This document shows positions 31,010 to 35,687 of a DNA stretch of 35,687 bases, piece by piece (within the stretch, counting starts at the first letter, position 1; each line of letters starts with the position of its first letter). The stretch is from the NCBI GenBank assembly GCA_903859155.1, contig CAIOLO010000057.1, positions 1-35,687 of the forward strand, read 5' to 3'. The notes beneath the pieces are model-generated. The model ran no database searches. It saw nothing but the letters and a program-made list of their open reading frames with translations, and had not been told where the DNA came from. The position numbers and the translations under genes were made by a program. The stretch comes from an uncultured beta proteobacterium (GTDB taxonomy: Bacteria; Pseudomonadota; Gammaproteobacteria; Burkholderiales; SG8-39).

Positions 31010-32401
31010 ATGGACGGGTTGATCCAGGACAAGAAGATTGCAGAACACCTTGCCGAGTTTTTGGTGAATGAATCATTTGAGGCGCTTCCGAAGGAGGCGA
31101 TTGACAAAGCGAAGACCTATATCCTGGACCTGATCGGTTGCACCATCGGGGCATCCAGGGAACAGCAGGCCCAGGCCCTGCTGGAGGTCATGCGACTGGA
31201 GGGAGGGAATCCGCACAGTTCCGTGTTTGCCCATGGTTTCAAGACCTCGGCCATGAATGCGGCATTGTTGAACGGGACCATGGGGCATATCTTTGATTTC
31301 GATGATGACCATCGCGAGGGTGTCATGCATTCCACGGTGGCCATCTTCCCGGCAGTCTTTGCCCTAGGAGAGAGACAGGCGATCAGCGGGCGGGAGTTGC
31401 TTCGAGCCTTCATTCTCGGGTCCGAGGTGATGATCCGAATCGGAGAGTCCTTTCTGGGCAAGTCAACTTACAAGGGATTTCATCCCACTGGAACGTGCGG
31501 GGTCTTTGGTGCGGCAGCAGGATGCGCCTCGGTTCTGAGGCTTGACGCAAATCAGGCTACATACGCCCTAGGGTTGGCCGGGAGCTTCGCTGCTGGGGTG
31601 ATGAAGTGGCGCAGAGAGGGATCATGGCAGAAACCGCTGCAGCCGGGCCATGCCGGAATGCACGGGGTGCTGTCCGCCTCCCTGGGTGGAAAGAATTTCC
31701 TGGGGGCACGCTCCATCTTCGAAGAGCCCGATGGCGTCATCAAAATGTTTTCCATGCAGGATGAGTACGACTATGCCCCAATCACCAAGGCGCTGGGGCA
31801 GAAGTGGGAGATGATGGATACGAGCATCAAGGTCCACGCCTGTTGCCGGTTTGCGGCAACATCGGTCGACTGCGTTCTCGATCTGTACCAGAAGGGTGTC
31901 CGAGCAAAGGATGTGAAGCAGCTTCTGGTGAAGGCCGACAACAGCACTATCTCTGGCCTTTGTTACCCGACTGAGCTGAAACGGCGGCCGGTGACGCACG
32001 TGGATGCGCAGTTCAGCCTTCCCTACGCGGTGGCGGTTGCCCTTTGTAAAAATCGGGCCGGGGTGGCCGAGTTCAGAAAGGAGGTGCTCGGAGATCCCGA
32101 AGTCCTGGCCCTTGTAGACAAGGTGGAGTGGGAAGTCGATCCCGAGGCAGAGGCCGTCTATCCGAAGGCCTACCCAGCCACCGTTGAGGCGACACTCAAC
32201 GACGGTAGGAAGGTGGTTTCCCATTTTGACTATCCTAAAGGAGATCCGGAAAATCCCGCATCGATGGATGAGGTGATGAGGAAGTTCGGTTTCCTCACGG
32301 AAAATTTCCTCGATAAAAGGAGAAAGGAGAAAATTGCGGAGATGGTCAGCAGGCTGGAAGAGGTGGACGATATCGGAAAGCTCGGAGAGCTTGTCAGATG
32401 A
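31010..32401 (+). CDS. MmgE/PrpD-family protein (2-methylcitrate dehydratase-like)
   Basis: This 463-residue protein matches the all-helical plus alpha/beta MmgE/PrpD family. Members include 2-methylcitrate dehydratase, aconitate decarboxylase and iminodisuccinate epimerase. Landmarks are YILDLIGCTIGAS near the N-terminus, NAALLNGTMGHIFDFDD with DHREGVMHST, and FHPTGTCGVFGAAAGCASVL. MKWRREGSWQKPLQPGHAG and the central IKVHACCRFA also fit. AAAGGAG upstream supports the ATG at 31010 rather than one 21 bases earlier. It is the last gene of the central block and is separated from the next gene by 239 bases with higher GC. It could dehydrate, epimerise or decarboxylate a hydroxy-dicarboxylate in the same pathway. 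The family contains several reactions, so the exact one is open. Cys in TCGVFG and the ACC pair may be worth noting. Confidence 0.93.
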   Translation: MDGLIQDKKIAEHLAEFLVNESFEALPKEAIDKAKTYILDLIGCTIGASREQQAQALLEVMRLEGGNPHSSVFAHGFKTSAMNAALLNGTMGHIFDFDDDHREGVMHSTVAIFPAVFALGERQAISGRELLRAFILGSEVMIRIGESFLGKSTYKGFHPTGTCGVFGAAAGCASVLRLDANQATYALGLAGSFAAGVMKWRREGSWQKPLQPGHAGMHGVLSASLGGKNFLGARSIFEEPDGVIKMFSMQDEYDYAPITKALGQKWEMMDTSIKVHACCRFAATSVDCVLDLYQKGVRAKDVKQLLVKADNSTISGLCYPTELKRRPVTHVDAQFSLPYAVAVALCKNRAGVAEFRKEVLGDPEVLALVDKVEWEVDPEAEAVYPKAYPATVEATLNDGRKVVSHFDYPKGDPENPASMDEVMRKFGFLTENFLDKRRKEKIAEMVSRLEEVDDIGKLGELVR

Positions 32402-32522
32402 TCCGAAGGGGGATCTGGCCAGAGGTCAAGCGGTAATCACCGTGCGGCTATCACCCGTCGTCCGCTGGCACCGTTTGCTTCCTGATAGCCGGCCCAGCCG
32501 GATGGCGGCAAGTCCTCCCGCC

Positions 32523-32563
32523 TTGATCTGCGTCAAGGTTGAAGGCGGCGAGGCCACTATATA
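32523..32563 (+). promoter_or_regulatory. Candidate FNR/Anr-dependent promoter for the SnoaL-like gene
   Basis: TTGATCTGCGTCAA (32523-32536) matches the FNR/Anr/Dnr consensus TTGAT-N4-ATCAA at 9 of 10 defined positions. TATATA (32558-32563) follows 21 bp later and would serve as the -10 box. The site is then centred about 41 bp before a start near 32570. This is the class II arrangement, and it leaves a leader of about 70 bases before the GTG at 32641. Confidence 0.55.
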
Positions 32564-32640
32564 GTTCGGCGTGCAGCTTGGTTCTCGCCGATGCTGCTTG
32601 GCGCCTCCAGACGGTGTAGCGCCAGTGCTGAAGGAAAATC

Positions 32641-33267
32641 GTGAAAACAAAGCGGGTCGATATGCAGACGCCTGGAGAAAGTCAAGACAAGCAGGCCATC
32701 GCCGAACTGGTACGCATGGAGCGCTTCTGGCGCGATTGCAGCGAGTGGGACAAACTGGCCGCCTGTTACACGGAGGACTCGCGCGTCAAGACAACGTGGT
32801 TCGAAGGCACGGGAAAAGCATTTGCGCAAGGGTCGCGGGAGATGGCTGAAAAAGGGCGGCTCAGCACCCACCTCATCACACCCACCTATATACGCGTCAA
32901 GGCAGATCGTGCCCTTTCGGAGAGTCTCATGGAGATTCACAACCGCAGCACGATAGAGTCGGTGGAAGTCGACACGATCATGTACGGCCGTTTTTTCTCC
33001 AGAGTGCGGCGTACACCTGTGGGTTGGCGACTGGCCAGCTTCGATGGCATTTACCGCAAAGACGTGATCGCACCGGTCAACCCCGGGGAATCAGTGCCCA
33101 TCGATTGGACGCAAATGCGCCACTTCCGCCCTTCGTACCGGATCTGGGCATACATGATTTCCCGTCGTGGGTACAAAGTGACCAACGATGAACTTGGCGA
33201 TGATCGGCCCGACCTCCTCGACATCTTCTACCGCGAGGCCGAGCACTGGCTCGAAACGGGCAATTAG
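32641..33267 (+). CDS. NTF2/SnoaL-like domain protein
   Basis: This 208-residue protein shows the SnoaL-like NTF2 fold used by hydroxylases, cyclases, isomerases and non-catalytic subunits. Residues about 16-60 (QDKQAIAELVRMERFWRD and WDKLAACYTEDSRVKTTWF) form the typical first helices and strand. The following THLITPTYIRVKADRALSES and the MYGRFFSRVRRTPVGWRLA strands complete the cone. The C-terminal extension includes WTQMRHFRPSYRIWAYMISR. The GTG start has AAGGA at the right distance; an in-frame ATG at 32662 lacks such a site. GC is higher than in the preceding block. An FNR-like promoter lies upstream, and a LysR gene follows after 189 bases. The function is not recognisable beyond the fold. 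Confidence 0.85.
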   Translation: MKTKRVDMQTPGESQDKQAIAELVRMERFWRDCSEWDKLAACYTEDSRVKTTWFEGTGKAFAQGSREMAEKGRLSTHLITPTYIRVKADRALSESLMEIHNRSTIESVEVDTIMYGRFFSRVRRTPVGWRLASFDGIYRKDVIAPVNPGESVPIDWTQMRHFRPSYRIWAYMISRRGYKVTNDELGDDRPDLLDIFYREAEHWLETGN

Positions 33268-33335
33268 ACGCTAGGCGATCCAGAATCGAGGGTTGCGCAC
33301 AGGCGATTCGCCATCGCTTAAAAGGAGAAGATGCC

Positions 33336-33395
33336 ATGGCGTTTTACCAATTTCGGGGGCATACCATGGCGCCTGCCCCACCGCCTCGTGGATAA
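33336..33395 (+). CDS. Possible 19-codon short open frame before the LysR gene
   Basis: AAAAGGAG is followed eight bases later by an ATG that opens a frame of 19 codons, MAFYQFRGHTMAPAPPPRG, ending in TAA. The ribosome binding site is the best in this gap and fits this ATG better than the overlapping ATG at 33331, which is only three bases away. It could be a leader peptide or the head of a lost gene. Evidence is limited to the site and the frame. Confidence 0.3.
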   Translation: MAFYQFRGHTMAPAPPPRG

Positions 33396-33456
33396 CCCGA
33401 ACGATCATGGTCCCCGCTCAAGACCCGGACTTCGTCCGACGGGGGAATCTGCCACG

Positions 33457-34458
33457 ATGACGCGCGCCGACCGCGAAGCCGAACGTTATTCATCGGCTCA
33501 GGCAAACACCCTGTCTGACAGAGGAAAACAATATCTCGCCGCCGTCAGGGGGATTGACTCGCGCTTGTTGCGGCAATTCATCACCGTGGTGGAATGCAAA
33601 AGCTTTACCGTTGCCGCGCACGTGCTCAACGTCACGCAGCCGGCCTTGACAAAAAGCATCCAGAAACTGGAGCAGCGACTCGAGGTCAAGCTTCTCGAGC
33701 GCGGACACAATTCGGTTGAACCGACGCGCTACGGTCAGGTGCTGGCAAGTCGCGCCAAGCTGGTCGAATTGGAAATTGCCCATGCCGTTTCTGAAATTCA
33801 GGCGTTGAAAGGCGGACACCAGGGATCGGTCAATGTGGGCATCGCCTTTGCCCTGGTCAACCACCTGCCCAAGGCGATTCTCGCCATGCAGCAGAAGCGG
33901 CCAAACGTAGCGGTGCGAGTGTCGGTCGATGTCATGGACCCGTTGCTCGCCGGTTTGCTTGCGGGCGATCTGGATGTCGTCTGCACCCCGATGGAGTTTC
34001 CTACCTACCCCGACATCGAAACCGAACCGGTAATGGATTGCGAGCACGTCCTGGTGGCGGGCAGCGCGCATCCGCTGGCAGACAGCATAGTCATCGAACC
34101 GCCCCAGCTTCTCGCCTACCCCTGGGTCACCTTCGCCAGAGGCCACATGGGAACCTCGAAGATTGGATCGGTCTTCGCCGCAAACCATCTCCCGCCGCCG
34201 AGCGCCGCGATCACCGTCAGCTCGCTGGAAATCATGTTTTCGGTGTTGAAGCAAAGCAACCATTACGTGGCGGCAGTCCCCGCAACGCTGGTCGCCAATG
34301 CGCTGGCAGCAGGCCTGGTTGTTCTGCCGTTCAACGCCCCTTTTTGGCGGGTTCGCCTTTACATTGCCTATCGCGCTTCTACCCATCCGACCCAGGCGGT
34401 CATTTCAATGATCGAATGCCTTCGCGCAACCTTCAACTTACAACCCGACGGAAGGTGA
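33457..34458 (+). CDS. LysR-family transcriptional regulator
   Basis: This 333-residue regulator has an N-terminal winged helix (about 36-95): RLLRQFITVVECKSFTVAAH, LNVTQPALTKSIQKLEQRL and KLLERGHNSVEPTRYGQVL. A linker helix and a type 2 periplasmic-binding-like effector domain follow: GSVNVGIAFALVNHLPKAI, LLAGDLDVVCTP, CEHVLVAGSAHPLADS and LEIMFSVLKQSNHYVAAVP. The unusual 35-residue lead before the helix-turn-helix comes from using the ATG at 33457, which has GGGGGA upstream. An earlier ATG at 33331 would add 42 Arg/Pro-rich residues and is unlikely. A start closer to the DNA-binding domain is possible but I see no clear codon. It likely regulates the Bug gene 144 bases downstream, the SnoaL gene or both. 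The effector is probably a carboxylate. Confidence 0.92.
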   Translation: MTRADREAERYSSAQANTLSDRGKQYLAAVRGIDSRLLRQFITVVECKSFTVAAHVLNVTQPALTKSIQKLEQRLEVKLLERGHNSVEPTRYGQVLASRAKLVELEIAHAVSEIQALKGGHQGSVNVGIAFALVNHLPKAILAMQQKRPNVAVRVSVDVMDPLLAGLLAGDLDVVCTPMEFPTYPDIETEPVMDCEHVLVAGSAHPLADSIVIEPPQLLAYPWVTFARGHMGTSKIGSVFAANHLPPPSAAITVSSLEIMFSVLKQSNHYVAAVPATLVANALAAGLVVLPFNAPFWRVRLYIAYRASTHPTQAVISMIECLRATFNLQPDGR

Positions 34459-34522
34459 CGGTCGCAGCGTATAGCCTGCCCCGAGCAGCCAAAAACCTTT
34501 CCCACTCCGAAGATCGCTGATT

Positions 34523-34537
34523 TCCGCGAAACGCGGA
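34523..34537 (+). other. Perfect GC hairpin between the LysR and Bug genes
   Basis: TCCGCG (34523-34528), loop AAA, and CGCGGA (34532-34537) form a perfect stem 65 bases after the LysR stop. GTCGATTAATTTG follows, with only a short T stretch. It could end the LysR transcript or, as a DNA palindrome, serve as an operator before the Bug gene at 34603. TATACC (34552-34557) is a possible -10 box, but no matching -35 is seen. Confidence 0.35.
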
Positions 34538-34602
34538 GTCGATTAATTTGCTATACCCTGCTTCCAGCCGGATACCGGATTTCATGAATCATGGAGGGAC
34601 CG

Positions 34603-35574
34603 ATGACGCTTCGTCGACTCGTCGTTACGCTAGTCCTTTGCGGCTTTGCCGCGGTCTGCAGCGCACAGGAAAGCTACCCCACCCGTCAGGTACGCCTCAT
34701 CGTCCCGACCAATGCGGGCGGTGTCCCGGATACCCTGGCGCGTCTGCTGGCACAGAAGCTCGCCGCGCATTTCAACCGGCCGTTCGTGGTCGAAAACCGC
34801 CCGGGCGCGGCGAATCTCATCGGGTCGGACTATGTCGCCAAGGCGCCCGCCGACGGCTATACGCTCCTCATCGGCACCTCGCAGGTGTTCGGCATCCTCC
34901 CGGCCATGCACCCCAAGATGCCCTTCGATGCGGTGAAGGACTTCGTGCCCATCCTGCGCATGACCGACTCGCCGCACCTCATCGTGGTGCCGGTGTCAAT
35001 GCCGGTGAACAACATCCCCGAATTCGTCAAGTATGTGGCGGCGCGTCCCGGGCAACTCAGCTACGGCTCAAGCGGAGTCGGCTCGTCGCATCATCTGATC
35101 ATGGAAGCGCTGGCCATGCAGTCGGGTGGACTGAAGATGATTCATGTCCCCTTCAAGGGGTCGCAGGACAATCTCGCGGCGCTTCTCGGCGGCAATCTGA
35201 ATATTTCGGTGATCGCGGTCTCCTCCAGCATCCAGCAGATCAAAGCCGGCAAGATCAAGGCCCTGGGGGTCAGCACCGCCCGGCGCTCGACGCTCGCGCC
35301 CGACATTGTTCCCATCGCCGAGCAGGGATTGCCGGGCTTCGACCTGTCCAATACCACCGGTCTGCTGGCACCCGCCGGTACACCACGGGCCATCGTGTCG
35401 CTGCTTGAGGCGGCCAGCCTGGTGGCCATCAAATCTGCGGACATGATGCAGAGCCTGGAAAAACTGGGCTTCGAACTCGCCATCCTCGGCTCCGACGACT
35501 ATGCCAAGGCGATCCGTGCCGACCTTGATGCGTATGGCAAGGTGATCAGGTCCGCGAACGTCAAAATGGAATAA
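34603..35574 (+). CDS. Bug/TctC-family substrate-binding protein
   Basis: This 323-residue exported receptor begins MTLRRLVVTLVLCGFAAV with cleavage near CSAQ. The mature start SYPTRQVRLIVPTNAGGVPD keeps the family shape, but TNAGGVPD replaces the commoner FPPGGATD. VENRPGAANLIGSDY, APADGYTLLIGTSQ, MPFDAVKDF, HVPFKGSQDNLAALLGG and the C-terminal YGKVIRSANVKME follow. GGAGG lies five bases before the ATG at 34603. An ATG twelve bases upstream is possible but has no site. It stands just after the LysR gene on the same strand, a frequent pairing for regulated Bug receptors. It converges with a partial Bug-like frame at the window edge. The altered binding loop suggests a ligand different from the copies at 4681 and 9052. 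Confidence 0.94.
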   Translation: MTLRRLVVTLVLCGFAAVCSAQESYPTRQVRLIVPTNAGGVPDTLARLLAQKLAAHFNRPFVVENRPGAANLIGSDYVAKAPADGYTLLIGTSQVFGILPAMHPKMPFDAVKDFVPILRMTDSPHLIVVPVSMPVNNIPEFVKYVAARPGQLSYGSSGVGSSHHLIMEALAMQSGGLKMIHVPFKGSQDNLAALLGGNLNISVIAVSSSIQQIKAGKIKALGVSTARRSTLAPDIVPIAEQGLPGFDLSNTTGLLAPAGTPRAIVSLLEAASLVAIKSADMMQSLEKLGFELAILGSDDYAKAIRADLDAYGKVIRSANVKME

Positions 35575-35645
35575 GCGGAAGAACCCGTTTCAGCGCGGTG
35601 CAGGCGGACACTGGCTGGCAGCCCGGTTTTCCGCGCCCGCTTTGA

Positions 35646-35687
35646 TCATTCCGGTTTCAGGTCGATCCTGCGGATGACCGCGCCCCA
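35646..35687 (-). CDS. C-terminal end of a likely Bug-family gene (partial, runs off the right edge)
   Basis: The minus-strand frame at the very end reads WGAVIRRIDLKPE and then TGA. The pattern W-G-x-V-I-R followed by about four residues and L-K-x-E is the typical ending of Bug receptors; the neighbour at 34603 ends YGKVIRSANVKME. Only 13 codons are visible, so the call rests on this ending and on the dense Bug content of the window. The 71 bases between the two converging stops hold no clear terminator. Confidence 0.5.
   Translation of the reverse strand, partial: WGAVIRRIDLKPE

Noticed and set aside
24220-32401. Reading the cluster as a standard 2-methylcitrate cycle
   Set aside because: PrpF-, PrpB- and PrpD-like proteins are present, but there is no methylcitrate synthase gene, the hydratase is a two-subunit LeuCD/DmdAB type rather than AcnD, and a dedicated importer is included.

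Overview
The window looks like a chromosomal stretch from a betaproteobacterium, probably Burkholderiales-like. It carries five complete genes for Bug/TctC-type periplasmic binding proteins, an edge fragment of a sixth and a possible remnant of a seventh. This expansion is typical of Bordetella, Achromobacter and Cupriavidus relatives. Most of the flanking DNA is GC-rich (42 of 60 bases at 5161-5220 and 39 of 60 at 35041-35100). I see no rRNA, tRNA, CRISPR array, insertion sequence or integrase. The taxonomic call is inferred from gene content only.

Left part (1-17455): a series of small catabolic gene groups. A molybdopterin oxidoreductase and its 4Fe-4S partner run off the left edge, behind a plausible FNR/Anr-type promoter. 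Then come a carboxymuconolactone-decarboxylase-family protein with a Bug receptor (minus strand), a second Bug receptor (plus), a DUF4124 envelope protein, an alpha/beta hydrolase divergent from a quinone-oxidoreductase-like MDR enzyme, a class II aldolase/adducin protein, and a third Bug receptor divergent from an unusual fusion of a fumarylacetoacetate-hydrolase (FAH) domain with a ketopantoate-reductase-like domain. A five-gene minus-strand operon closes this part: M24 peptidase-fold protein, Bug receptor, D-2-hydroxyacid dehydrogenase, Gfo/Idh/MocA oxidoreductase, FAH-family protein.

Central part (17783-32401): a compact plus-strand block with lower GC and many AGA/AGG arginine codons. 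It starts with a GntR/HutC regulator whose promoter contains a strong inverted repeat. It continues with an M29/NicX-fold metalloenzyme and a complete ABC uptake system (binding protein, fused double permease, ATPase). Next come a PrpF-fold isomerase, a two-subunit aconitase-type hydratase, an isocitrate-lyase/PEP-mutase-family C-C lyase, an FadH/enoate-reductase-type flavoprotein, a metallo-beta-lactamase-fold hydrolase and an MmgE/PrpD protein. The isomerase-hydratase-lyase order matches, family by family, the end of nicotinate fermentation in Eubacterium barkeri (3-methylitaconate to dimethylmaleate to dimethylmalate to propionate plus pyruvate). I infer a transporter-fed pathway for a branched unsaturated dicarboxylate or its lactone, probably acquired by transfer. 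Its true substrate is unknown.

Right part (32402-35687): GC rises again. A SnoaL/NTF2-like protein sits behind a second FNR/Anr-like promoter. It is followed by a LysR regulator, a Bug receptor, and the last 13 codons of a convergent Bug-like gene at the right edge. The two FNR-like sites suggest that part of this gene content is induced when oxygen is low.
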